From Hoeflea sp. 108 (GTDB lineage: Bacteria; Pseudomonadota; Alphaproteobacteria; Rhizobiales; Rhizobiaceae): 64,000 nt of DNA. Below, in pieces: positions 42,456 through 51,164 of this stretch; the first letter of the stretch is position 1; each line of letters opens with the position of its first letter. A program made the translations under genes and the position numbers. Location of the stretch: NCBI RefSeq assembly GCF_000372965.1, contig NZ_KB890024.1:744001-808000 (forward strand), read 5' to 3'. A model generated the notes under the pieces. The model did not search any database. It worked only from the letters and a program-made list of their open reading frames with translations, and was not told the DNA's origin.

Positions 42456-43949
42456 ATGACAGTCGTCCCTACGCCCGTGCCCATGCGCCATCAACTCGAC
42501 GGGCGTCACCGCCAGATGTTCATTGGCGGCAGCTGGGTGGATGCGGCCTCAGGCGAGCGTTTCGAAACGCGCAATCCTGCCACTGGCGAAGTTATCGCCA
42601 CCGTCCCGCGCGGCGGCAAGCAAGACATCGAACGCGCCGTGGCTGCGGCCCGAACTGCCTTCGACGGACCGTGGAGCCGCTTCAAGCCGCATGAGCGGCA
42701 GAAGCTGCTGCTGCGCATCGCCGATCTGTTCGAACGGCACTGGGACGAAATCTGCGTCTCCGACACCACCGACATGGGCCTGCCCATCGCCAGGGCGCGT
42801 GCCAATGCCAACCGGGTGCTCGGCATGCTGCGCTTTTATGCCGGCATGGCCACCGCCATCCATGGCCAGACGATAGAGAACTCACTGCCTGGCGACATTG
42901 TCTCCTACACCACGAAGGAACCTGTCGGCGTAGTCGGCGCCATCATTCCATGGAATGCGCCGACGGCCGCCTCGGTCTGGAAGATCGGTCCGGCTCTGGC
43001 CACCGGTTGCACGATCGTGCTCAAGCCGTCGGAGGAAGCGCCGCTGACCCCGCTGCTGATTGCCGAACTGATGGCAGAAGCGGGCGTACCTGACGGCGTC
43101 GTCAACATCGTCACTGGCACGGGCCAGCAGGCAGGAGCGCCGCTGGTGGAGCACATGGATGTCGACAAGATCGTTTTCACCGGCTCGACCGCAACCGGCC
43201 AGAGTATCCTCCGAGCCTCGGCCGGCAACCTCAAGCGTGTCTCGCTGGAACTCGGCGGCAAATCGCCTGTCATCGTCTGCGCCGATGCCGATCTTGAGCG
43301 GGCTGTGCCGGTCGCTGCCATGTCGGTCTTTGCCAATTCCGGCCAGATCTGCATTGCCGGCTCGCGCCTGTTCGTGGCCCGGCCGATCCACGACGACTTC
43401 GTCGAGCGTCTCGCCGCCTATGCCAAGGACCTGCGCATCGGCGACGGCATCGACCCCACGACCGAGATCGGCCCACTGATTTCGGCGCGCCAGTTCGAAC
43501 GGGTGCAAGGCTATCTGCGTTCGGGCGCGGAGGAGGGCGCGCAGCTCGTCGCCGGCGGCGAACGGCTAACGCAAGGCGCGCTCGCAAAAGGCCATTTCGT
43601 CGCCCCGGCCGTCTTCGCAGGCGTCTCCGACACCATGACGATCGCACGCGAGGAGATTTTCGGCCCGGTCATCTCTGCGTTGCCCTTTGACACGCTCGAC
43701 GAAGTGATGACGCGCGCCAACGACACGCCATATGGGCTCGCGGCAGGGGTGTTCACGCGGGACCTGTCGACCGCGCACCAGCTGTCGCGCCGCCTGCGTG
43801 CCGGTTCGGTGTGGGTCAACACCTACCACGCCATCGACCCGGCCATGCCCTTCGGCGGATACAAGATGAGCGGCTACGGCCGAGAGGGCGGTATCGAGCA
43901 CGTCGACGAGTACCTCAACACCAAGGGTGTGTTCATCCGCATCGACTAA
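42456..43949 (+). CDS. NAD(P)-dependent aldehyde dehydrogenase
   Basis: The 497-residue enzyme has the ALDH family hallmarks: VVGAIIPWNAPTAASVWKIG, the FTGSTATG cofactor loop, the Glu in LELGGKSP and the catalytic Cys in NSGQICIAGSR. It oxidises an aldehyde to an acid. The start at 42456 sits properly after GAGGAG; the ATG at 42450 is too close. The gene stands alone between carbonic anhydrase and the exporter; the substrate is not clear. Confidence 0.93.
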   Translation: MTVVPTPVPMRHQLDGRHRQMFIGGSWVDAASGERFETRNPATGEVIATVPRGGKQDIERAVAAARTAFDGPWSRFKPHERQKLLLRIADLFERHWDEICVSDTTDMGLPIARARANANRVLGMLRFYAGMATAIHGQTIENSLPGDIVSYTTKEPVGVVGAIIPWNAPTAASVWKIGPALATGCTIVLKPSEEAPLTPLLIAELMAEAGVPDGVVNIVTGTGQQAGAPLVEHMDVDKIVFTGSTATGQSILRASAGNLKRVSLELGGKSPVIVCADADLERAVPVAAMSVFANSGQICIAGSRLFVARPIHDDFVERLAAYAKDLRIGDGIDPTTEIGPLISARQFERVQGYLRSGAEEGAQLVAGGERLTQGALAKGHFVAPAVFAGVSDTMTIAREEIFGPVISALPFDTLDEVMTRANDTPYGLAAGVFTRDLSTAHQLSRRLRAGSVWVNTYHAIDPAMPFGGYKMSGYGREGGIEHVDEYLNTKGVFIRID

Positions 43950-43958
43950 GCGTTTCGC

Positions 43959-45713
43959 TCAATCCATCAGCTGGTAGTCGTAGAGCTTGCGGTAAAGGCC
44001 GTTGGCCTTGATGAGGTCGGTGTGGCGACCCTGCTCGGCGACCCGGCCCTTGTCCATGACCACGATGTTGTCGGCCTGATGAACGGTCGAAAGCCGGTGG
44101 GCGATGGCAATGGTGGTACGCCCCTCGGACAACAGGGCCAGCGCGTCGCGGAACAATGCCTCGGACTCGGCGTCGAGCGCGCTCGTCGCTTCGTCGAGCA
44201 GGAGGATGTTGGCGTCGCGCAGGATGGCGCGGGCGATCGACAGCCGCTGCTTTTGCCCGCCCGACAGGAAGGCGCCGTTTTCGCCGACCTGGGTGTCGTA
44301 GCCCTTAGGCAGCTCCATGATGAAGTTATGTGCGTTGGCGGCCTTGGCTGCTGCGATCGCGTCTTCCTCGGTGGCGCCTTCGCGGCCGAGCTGGATGTTG
44401 TGCAGAATCGTGCCGGAGAACAGGAACGTGTCCTGGCTGACATAGGCGATGCGGTCACGCAGTGAATGCAGCGTCGCCTGGGCGATGTCCTGGCCGTCGA
44501 AGGCAACTGCGCCGCCGTCGGGGTCGTACATGCGCATGATCAGGTTCATGACCGTCGACTTGCCGCTGCCGGAGGGGCCGACGAGTGCGGTCATCTTGCC
44601 GGGCGGAAAGAGGATGTCGAGCTCACGCAGCACCGGCTCACCGTTACGGTATGAGAAGCTGACGTCCTTGAACTCGACTTGTCCGGGGCCGGCGGCCAGT
44701 GCCATGGCGCCAGGCTGTTCGGTGAGGGTGAGCGGCCGGTCGGCCAGCTCGAACATCATTCGCACGCCGATGAGGCCGCTTTCGAGCGAAACGCGAACGC
44801 GCGCCAAGCGCTTGGCCGGTTCGTAGGCGAGCAGAAGTGCCGTGATGAAGGCCATGATCGCGCCGGGCGTCTGGCCGCCCTGGATGACCAGGAAGCCGCT
44901 GACCAGCACGACGCCGGCGATGGCGAGGCCGGCGAGCGTTTCCATGATCGGGCTGGTGCCGGCCTCCAGCGCGGCAATCGAGTTGGCGCGCCTTTCGACG
45001 TCCGATACGGCCTTGTGCATGCGGCCGCGCATCAACTGCTCGAGGTTGAAGGATTTGACGATGCGCACGCCCACCGTCGTCTCCTGCATCACCTGGACGA
45101 TCTGGGCGAGCGACAGGAACTCGGCCTCCATGATCTTGCGCACCCGGCGCAGGATTTGATTGACGCCATAGATGGCGATCGGCCCGACGATGAAGGCGAC
45201 GAGCGACAGCACCGGTTGCTGGAACACCATCACGGCAATGAGGCCGAGCAAGGTGAACAGGTCGCGCACGAAGGATGTGACGACGAGGTCGAGCACCGCG
45301 CGCGCCGCCTGGGCGTTGTGGGTGACGCGGGTGATGAGGTCGGCCGAAGGCATCGAATGGTAGAAAGAGATGCCTTGGGCCAGGATGCGGTCGTAGATCC
45401 GGCGCTGGCGTTCGGCAATGATGGCATTGCCGACGCGGCTGAGATAGAGCGCCTGTACGAAGGTGGCGATGCCCTTGGTGATGAAGATCGCCGCCACGGC
45501 CGCAGCGATCAGGTAGACTTGGTTGATGTCCCTGCCGATCACGAACTCGTCGGTGATGTGCTTCATGACGAGCGCGCTGGCCGCCGTCATGCCGGCGGTC
45601 ACCAGCATCGCGGCAATAGCCACGCCATAACCGAATGCGTGCTTGCGGAACGACTCCTGCACCAATCTCCATATCAGCAGGTGATTCTGTGTCGGACGAA
45701 AAAATCGAGCCAA
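43959..45713 (-). CDS. ABC exporter, MsbA-like half transporter
   Basis: The 584-residue protein has six N-terminal membrane helices and an ATPase domain with GPSGSGKST, signature LSGGQKQRL, Walker B ILLLDEATSALD and the H-loop IAHRLSTVH. A homodimer would export lipids or drugs. The frame opens with TTG at 45713, followed by ARFFRPTQNHLLIWRLVQ; the true start may be a few codons upstream. It is divergent from the BMP-type binding-protein gene. The 3' end is 9 bp from the aldehyde dehydrogenase stop. Confidence 0.9.
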   Translation of the reverse strand: MARFFRPTQNHLLIWRLVQESFRKHAFGYGVAIAAMLVTAGMTAASALVMKHITDEFVIGRDINQVYLIAAAVAAIFITKGIATFVQALYLSRVGNAIIAERQRRIYDRILAQGISFYHSMPSADLITRVTHNAQAARAVLDLVVTSFVRDLFTLLGLIAVMVFQQPVLSLVAFIVGPIAIYGVNQILRRVRKIMEAEFLSLAQIVQVMQETTVGVRIVKSFNLEQLMRGRMHKAVSDVERRANSIAALEAGTSPIMETLAGLAIAGVVLVSGFLVIQGGQTPGAIMAFITALLLAYEPAKRLARVRVSLESGLIGVRMMFELADRPLTLTEQPGAMALAAGPGQVEFKDVSFSYRNGEPVLRELDILFPPGKMTALVGPSGSGKSTVMNLIMRMYDPDGGAVAFDGQDIAQATLHSLRDRIAYVSQDTFLFSGTILHNIQLGREGATEEDAIAAAKAANAHNFIMELPKGYDTQVGENGAFLSGGQKQRLSIARAILRDANILLLDEATSALDAESEALFRDALALLSEGRTTIAIAHRLSTVHQADNIVVMDKGRVAEQGRHTDLIKANGLYRKLYDYQLMD

Positions 45714-45939
45714 ATCAATAGGTCCCTGGGCCGCTGTCGTGCGTGCGGATATGTTAAGGGACGGACAGGCCTTCGGAAACCGCCAGCCGTCCGCATCGGA
45801 CGTTCAATCACAGCCGCGAGAACGCGGTGGACAGGCCGGGCAGGGCCGATTGCTGCCATATACGATTTCGCTTACGTTGACCAAACGATAAAAAACACGT
45901 CTTCCAAAAAGCATGCACAACCAGCCAGAGGTGGATAGA

Positions 45940-46965
45940 ATGCAAAGCAATTCCAACAATTCGGGCATTTCCAGACGCACCCTGATCAAGGCTGCCGGCG
46001 CGTCCGCCGCGGTTGCAACCGTGGGGCTGCCGGTCCGCCTGTTTGCCGCCGATCCGATCAAGGTCGCCGCCGTCTACACCGTTCCGGTCGAACAGCAGTG
46101 GGTCAGCCGCATCCACAAGGCGGCCAATGCCGCCAAGGACCGTGGCGACATCGAATATGTCTATTCGGAAAACACCGCCAACAACGACTATGAGCGCGTC
46201 ATGCGCGAATATTGCGAGGCCGGCCACAAGCTGATCCTCGGCGAGGTCTTCGGCGTCGAGGACGCCGCCCGTGCGGTCGCCAAGGACTATCCCGGCGTCG
46301 CCTTCCTGATGGGCTCGAGCTTCACGCCCGATGCCGCCGTGCCGAACTTCTCGGTCTTCGACAACTACATCCAGGACGCCTCCTATCTCTCGGGCCTCGT
46401 CGCCGGCGCCATGACCAAGTCGAAGAACATCGGCATGGTCGGCGGCTATCCGATCCCCGAGGTCAACCGCCTGATGAACGCCTTCATGGCCGGTGTGAAG
46501 GAAGTGGCTCCCGACACCAAGTTCCAGGTTGCCTTCATCGGTTCGTGGTTCGATCCGCCCAAGGCCAAGGAAACCGCCTTCGCCCAGATCGACGGCGGCG
46601 CCGACTTGCTCTATGCCGAGCGTTTTGGCGTGTCCGACGCCGCCAAGGAGAAGGGCAAGCTCGCCATAGGCAACGTCATCGACACCCAGGCCGACTATCC
46701 CGAAACCGTGGTTGCCTCGGCGCTCTGGCACTTCGAGCCGACGCTCGACAAGGCGATTGCAGAGGTTAAGGCGGGCACCTTCAAGGCCGAGGACTACGGC
46801 GTCTATTCCTTCATGAAAAATGGGGGCTCGTCGCTGGCGCCGCTCGGCACCTTCGAAGGCAAGGTGCCCGACGAGATCAAGGCCAAGATCGCCGAGAAGG
46901 AAAAGGCGATCAAGGACGGATCGTTCACCGTCGAGATCAACGACGCCGAGCCAAAGTCGAGCTGA
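45940..46965 (+). CDS. BMP-family ABC transporter substrate-binding protein
   Basis: The 341-residue protein has a twin-arginine type leader (ISRRTLIKAAGASAAVATVG) and a BMP/PnrA-like domain (KVAAVYTVPVEQQWVSRIHK, then NIGMVGGYPIPEVNRLMNAF). This family binds nucleosides or other bases. It starts an operon with an ATPase, two permeases and a cytosine-deaminase-like enzyme. The ATG at 45940 follows a GAGGTGG site; one 27 bp upstream is less likely. TTGACC at 45877-45882 could belong to the promoter. Confidence 0.93.
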   Translation: MQSNSNNSGISRRTLIKAAGASAAVATVGLPVRLFAADPIKVAAVYTVPVEQQWVSRIHKAANAAKDRGDIEYVYSENTANNDYERVMREYCEAGHKLILGEVFGVEDAARAVAKDYPGVAFLMGSSFTPDAAVPNFSVFDNYIQDASYLSGLVAGAMTKSKNIGMVGGYPIPEVNRLMNAFMAGVKEVAPDTKFQVAFIGSWFDPPKAKETAFAQIDGGADLLYAERFGVSDAAKEKGKLAIGNVIDTQADYPETVVASALWHFEPTLDKAIAEVKAGTFKAEDYGVYSFMKNGGSSLAPLGTFEGKVPDEIKAKIAEKEKAIKDGSFTVEINDAEPKSS

Positions 46966-46975
46966 TGATAGCGTT

Positions 46976-47099
46976 CTTCTCCCCGTTTACGGGGAGAAGA
47001 TGCCGGCAGGCAGATGAGGGGCAGCGAATGCCTTTCCAATGTCGGCGCTGCGCCTCATCCGGCCCTCCTGGCCACCTTCTCCCCGTGAACGGGGAGAAG
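46976..47099. repeat. Composite palindromic repeat, copy 1
   Basis: Two near-identical 24-bp palindromes, CTTCTCCCCG-TTTA-CGGGG type (46976-46999 and 47076-47099), start exactly 100 bp apart. Between them, ATGCCGGCAGGCAGATGAGG and its inverted counterpart near 47046-47074 face each other. The element fills most of the gap between the binding-protein and ATPase genes. Confidence 0.75.
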
Positions 47100-47122
47100 C
47101 GACCTCCAGCCGCCGCCGCTTC

Positions 47123-48652
47123 ATGACAACTGAGCTCACCCCAGTCCTCCGCCTCTCCGGCATCACCAAGCGTTTCGGCCCGCTGACGGCCAACGACGCT
47201 ATTTCCTTCGAGCTGAAGCGCGGCGAGGTGATTGCGCTGCTCGGCGAGAACGGCGCCGGCAAGACGACGCTGATGAACATCCTTTTCGGCCATTACGTCG
47301 CCGACGAGGGCACGGTGGAGGCGTTTGGCAAGCCGCTGCCGCCGGGCGATCCGCGCGCCGCCCTCGATGCCGGCATCGGCATGGTTCACCAGCATTTCAC
47401 CCTCGCCGACAATATGACGGTGCTGGAAAACATCGCGCTCGGCACCCAGGGCCTGTGGCGCCCGCGTCTCGACCGAACAGCCGCACGCGGCCGCATTGAG
47501 CAGTTGTCGGCCGATTTCGGCCTGGCCGTCGATCCAGCAGCTACCGTTTCCACTCTGTCGGTGGGCGAGCGTCAGCGCGTCGAGATCCTCAAGGCGCTTT
47601 ACCGCGACGCTCATGTGCTGATCCTCGACGAGCCGACGGCGGTTCTGACGCCGGCCGAGACCGACGCCCTGTTCCGCACGCTGAAGCTGCTCGTTGCCAA
47701 GGGCCTGTCGATCATCTTCATTTCCCACAAGCTCAATGAGGTGATGGCCGTCAGCGACCGCGTGCTGGTGCTGCGCTCCGGACGGCTTGCCGGCGAGCGG
47801 GAAACCAAGGCGACCGACCGCAAGGAGCTGGCAGCCCTGATGGTCGGCCAGGAGGTCAAGCCGGCCGAGGTCAGCCCGGTCCAGGTCGGCGCGCCCCTGC
47901 TGGTGCTCGACCGCGTCTCGACTGCACGCCACAACGGCGCCGGTCTCGACGAGGTGTCGCTGACACTCAACGCCGGCGAGATCACCGGATTGGCCGGCGT
48001 TTCCGGCAACGGCCAGGCGGCGCTTGCCGCACTCATATCGGGCACGCAGCGCCCGACAGGCGGCGCAATCTCCGTCGCCGGCCAAGCGGTTGGCGACTGG
48101 TCGCCGCGTGCCGCGCTCGGCCATGGCGTCGCTCGCATCCCCGAGGACCGTCACGCCGTCGGCACCATCGGCGATATGAGCGTCACCGAGAATGTGATCG
48201 CCGAACGCTACGGCAGCCCGCGCTTCAGCCGCATGGGTTTCCTCGACTGGAAGGCGGCGCGCCGCTTCGCCGAGGAGATCATTGCCGACTACGACGTCAA
48301 ATGCCCGTCGCCGGAGACGCGTATCCGCCTGCTTTCGGGCGGCAACATGCAGAAGCTGATCCTCGGCCGCGCGCTCGACCCCGAGCCGGCGGTCATCCTC
48401 GCCAGCCAGCCAACGCGCGGCCTGGATGTCGGTGCGGTCGCCTATGTCCACCGAATGCTGCTCGCCGCGCGCGAGCGCGGGGCGGCGGTGCTGTTGATCT
48501 CCGAGGATCTGGAGGAAATCCTGGCGCTGTCCGACCGCATCGTCGTGATGTCCAAGGGAGGGTTGTCCGCACCATCGTCGCGCGGGGAGCGGACCATTCG
48601 GGAACTGGGCGAGCTGATGGCCGGACATGGCGAAGAAGGGCAGGCGGCGTGA
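47123..48652 (+). CDS. ABC transporter ATPase with two nucleotide-binding domains
   Basis: The 509-residue protein holds two ABC domains, as in RbsA/YufO-type sugar and nucleoside importers. The first has GENGAGKT, LSVGERQR and VLILDEPTAVL; the second has a degenerate GVSGNGQ and LSGGNMQK. It powers the importer formed with the next two permease genes. The ATG at 47123 lies just after the repeat; the longer frame from 47039 reads through the repeat and is rejected. Confidence 0.93.
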   Translation: MTTELTPVLRLSGITKRFGPLTANDAISFELKRGEVIALLGENGAGKTTLMNILFGHYVADEGTVEAFGKPLPPGDPRAALDAGIGMVHQHFTLADNMTVLENIALGTQGLWRPRLDRTAARGRIEQLSADFGLAVDPAATVSTLSVGERQRVEILKALYRDAHVLILDEPTAVLTPAETDALFRTLKLLVAKGLSIIFISHKLNEVMAVSDRVLVLRSGRLAGERETKATDRKELAALMVGQEVKPAEVSPVQVGAPLLVLDRVSTARHNGAGLDEVSLTLNAGEITGLAGVSGNGQAALAALISGTQRPTGGAISVAGQAVGDWSPRAALGHGVARIPEDRHAVGTIGDMSVTENVIAERYGSPRFSRMGFLDWKAARRFAEEIIADYDVKCPSPETRIRLLSGGNMQKLILGRALDPEPAVILASQPTRGLDVGAVAYVHRMLLAARERGAAVLLISEDLEEILALSDRIVVMSKGGLSAPSSRGERTIRELGELMAGHGEEGQAA

Positions 48653-48693
48653 GCGATGGGCTGATCCTTGTTGGGGCGGCTCTCGACGTTGCC

Positions 48694-48844
48694 TCCCTCT
48701 GTCCTGCCGAACATCTCCCCCTCAAGGGGGGAGATTGGCAGCTCCCGCCTCGCCGTCATTCTTGCAGCGTTGGCGGTTGGCGCTGGCCTGCCCATAGCAT
48801 GATCTCCCCCCTTGTGGGGGAGATGTCCGGCAGGACAGAGGGGG
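48694..48844. repeat. Composite palindromic repeat, copy 2
   Basis: The hairpins ATCTCCCCCTCAAGGGGGGAGAT (48713-48735) and ATCTCCCCCCTTGTGGGGGAGAT (48802-48824) are flanked by CCCTCTGTCCTGCCGA and its inverted mate TCCGGCAGGACAGAGGGG. So the whole unit is also an inverted repeat. It fills the gap between ATPase and first permease. Confidence 0.75.
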
Positions 48845-48904
48845 GCGCTGCCCCGCTAACGTCTGCCAATCTGAAAGCGTCTCAAGCCGTTGGAAGGCAT
48901 CATC

Positions 48905-49954
48905 ATGCGGCTTGAACCCAAACCCGCGCCATCGCTGGCTGTCACTCTGCTGTTCCCGCTGGCGGCGGTCGTCGCCACGCTGCTCTTCACTTCGCTGCTG
49001 GTGCTGGCCGCCGGCGCTTCGCCATTGTCTGTCTTCTACCTCGTTGCCAAGGGCGCTGCGGGTTCGCAATTCGCCTTGCTCGAAACCCTGACGCGCGCGA
49101 CGCCGCTGATCTTCACCGGGCTTGCCGTCGCCGTCGCCTTCCGTGCCAAGCTCTGGAACATCGGCGCCGAAGCGCAGCTTTATGTCGGCGGCATCGTCAC
49201 CGTGGTGCTCGGGACCGGCGCGCTGCCGTTGCCTTCTGTCATCCTCATTCCCGTGATCATGGTCGCCGCCATGGCCGCAGGCGCGTTGCTGCTGCTTGGT
49301 CCGGCCGTGCTAAAAACCCGCTTCGGTGTCGACGAGGTAGTGACCACGCTGCTGCTCAATTTCATCGTGCTGCTGTTCGTGTCGATGCTGCTAGAAGGTG
49401 TGCTCAAGGACCCGATGGGGCTGGGCTGGCCGCAGTCGCAGAAGGTCATTGCCGAGGCGCAGCTGACGCGCATCATCCAGGGCAAGCGCCTGCATTACGG
49501 CTTCGTCATAGCCATCGTCTCGGCCATCGTCGTCTGGGTCATCATGAAGAAAACCGTGCTCGGCTACGAGATGCGCGCCGTCGGTCACAATCCGGAAGGG
49601 GCACGCTTCGTCGGCATCCCGGTCAACCGCGTGCTGATGAAGACCGCGCTGCTTTCCGGCGGACTGGCTGCGCTTGCCGGCTTCTCCGAGGTCTCGGGCC
49701 TCAAGGGCAACCTCACGCTCGACCTGTCGCCGGGCTATGGCTATTCAGGCATCGTCGTTGCGATGTTGGCGATGCTGAATCCACTCGGGGTGATTGCCTC
49801 TGCGATCTTCGTTGCCGGCATCTTCGTCGGCGCCGACGCCATGAGCCGCGTCGCCAAGGTGCCGAGCTACATCGCCGACGTCATGGTCGCCACCTCGCTT
49901 TTGACGATGGTGGTGGCGATCTTGCTGACGCGGTTCAGGGTGAGGTGGAGGTGA
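48905..49954 (+). CDS. BMP-type ABC transporter permease 1
   Basis: The 349-residue protein has eight to ten membrane helices and the BPD_transp_2 pattern of nucleoside and simple sugar permeases (LWNIGAEAQLYVGGI, then GPAVLKTRFGVDEVVTTLLL and AVGHNPEGARFVGIPVNRV). It forms the membrane channel with the next permease. The ATG at 48905 follows GGAAGG at good distance. Confidence 0.93.
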   Translation: MRLEPKPAPSLAVTLLFPLAAVVATLLFTSLLVLAAGASPLSVFYLVAKGAAGSQFALLETLTRATPLIFTGLAVAVAFRAKLWNIGAEAQLYVGGIVTVVLGTGALPLPSVILIPVIMVAAMAAGALLLLGPAVLKTRFGVDEVVTTLLLNFIVLLFVSMLLEGVLKDPMGLGWPQSQKVIAEAQLTRIIQGKRLHYGFVIAIVSAIVVWVIMKKTVLGYEMRAVGHNPEGARFVGIPVNRVLMKTALLSGGLAALAGFSEVSGLKGNLTLDLSPGYGYSGIVVAMLAMLNPLGVIASAIFVAGIFVGADAMSRVAKVPSYIADVMVATSLLTMVVAILLTRFRVRWR

Positions 49955-49971
49955 TGGCTGTGATCCTCCGC

Positions 49972-50167
49972 GCGCCCCTCTGGCCTGCCGGCCATCTCCC
50001 CCTCAAGGGGGGAGATCAGCCCCGTATGATGGCCTCGCTCAACCGCCCAAGACGAAGCAGAAACTCCCTGTCCATCGATATGAGCGACGACGCCGCTGAA
50101 ATTGGTGCGGCGATGGCACCGATCTCCCCCCTTGCGGGGAAGATGGCCGGCAGGCCGGAGGAGGGCC
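49972..50167. repeat. Composite palindromic repeat, copy 3
   Basis: Hairpins at 49993-50016 and 50122-50145, with outer arms GCCCCTCTGGCCTGCCGGCC and GGCCGGCAGGCCGGAGG, copy the layout of copy 2. This unit fills the gap between the two permease genes. The small open frames in it are shadows. Confidence 0.75.
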
Positions 50168-50222
50168 TCGTAGAGCGCCGGCATCGGCTGATGAATGCAG
50201 TATCAAGGCGGAGAGCCCTCTG

Positions 50223-51164
50223 ATGGACGCGTTTGAAATCCTCTTCACCGCTTCCTTCTGGGTCGCTGCCATCCGCATCGCTTCGCCGCTGATCTTCGCC
50301 ACAATGGGCGAGCTGATCTGCGAGCGTGCCGGCGTGCTCAATCTTGGCATCGAGGGCATCATGACCGCTGGCGCCTTCGCCGGCTGGTTCACCGTCTATG
50401 CCGGCGGCGACCTGTGGACCGGCGTGCTGGTGGCAGCTCTTGCAGGCGCGATGTTCGGCCTGCTGCATGCGACGCTGACCGTTCCACTGGGCTTGTCGCA
50501 GCATGTCGTCGGCATCGGCGTCACGCTGCTCGCAACCAGCCTGACCTATTTCACCTATCGCCTGGCGCTGCCGGAAGTGACCTCGCCGCCCAAGATCGAG
50601 CCGTTCCAGCCGCTGCCGATTCCCGGCCTGTCGCAGATCCCCATTGTCGGCGAGGCGCTGTTTTCGCAGACGCCGCTGACCTATCTCGCCTTCCTCGCTG
50701 TCGCGGTGGTCGCCTGGGTGCTCTACCGCACGCCCGTCGGCCTAGCAGTCCGTGCCGCCGGCGAAAACCCCTCGGCCGTGGAGGCGCAGGGCATCTCGGT
50801 GACCGCTATCCGCATGGGGGCGGTGATGGTCGGCAGCGCGCTGATGGCTGTCGGCGGCGCCTTCCTCACCATGTCGGCGTTCAACTCGTTCTTCTTCCAG
50901 ATGATCAATGGTCGCGGCTGGATCTGTATCGCCCTTGTGGTCTTCGGCTCGTGGCGGCCGGGCAAGGCGCTGATCGGCGCCATCCTGTTTGCCGCCTTCG
51001 ACGCCTATCAGGTTCGTCTGCAGCAGATGTCGGGCGGCATCGTGCCCTACCAGGTGTTCCTGATGATGCCTTATGCGCTGTCGATCCTGGCCCTGATCCT
51101 GGTGGCGCGCCGCGCCACCTATCCGAAAGCGCTGATGATCCCATATCAGAAAGGCGAAAGATGA
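50223..51164 (+). CDS. BMP-type ABC transporter permease 2
   Basis: The 313-residue protein has the BPD_transp_2 pattern (ASPLIFATMGELICERAGVL, NLGIEGIMTAGA, and AAGENPSAVEAQGISVTAIR). It pairs with permease 1. Its stop overlaps the ATG of the amidohydrolase (ATGA at 51161), so import and breakdown are coupled. Confidence 0.93.
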   Translation: MDAFEILFTASFWVAAIRIASPLIFATMGELICERAGVLNLGIEGIMTAGAFAGWFTVYAGGDLWTGVLVAALAGAMFGLLHATLTVPLGLSQHVVGIGVTLLATSLTYFTYRLALPEVTSPPKIEPFQPLPIPGLSQIPIVGEALFSQTPLTYLAFLAVAVVAWVLYRTPVGLAVRAAGENPSAVEAQGISVTAIRMGAVMVGSALMAVGGAFLTMSAFNSFFFQMINGRGWICIALVVFGSWRPGKALIGAILFAAFDAYQVRLQQMSGGIVPYQVFLMMPYALSILALILVARRATYPKALMIPYQKGER

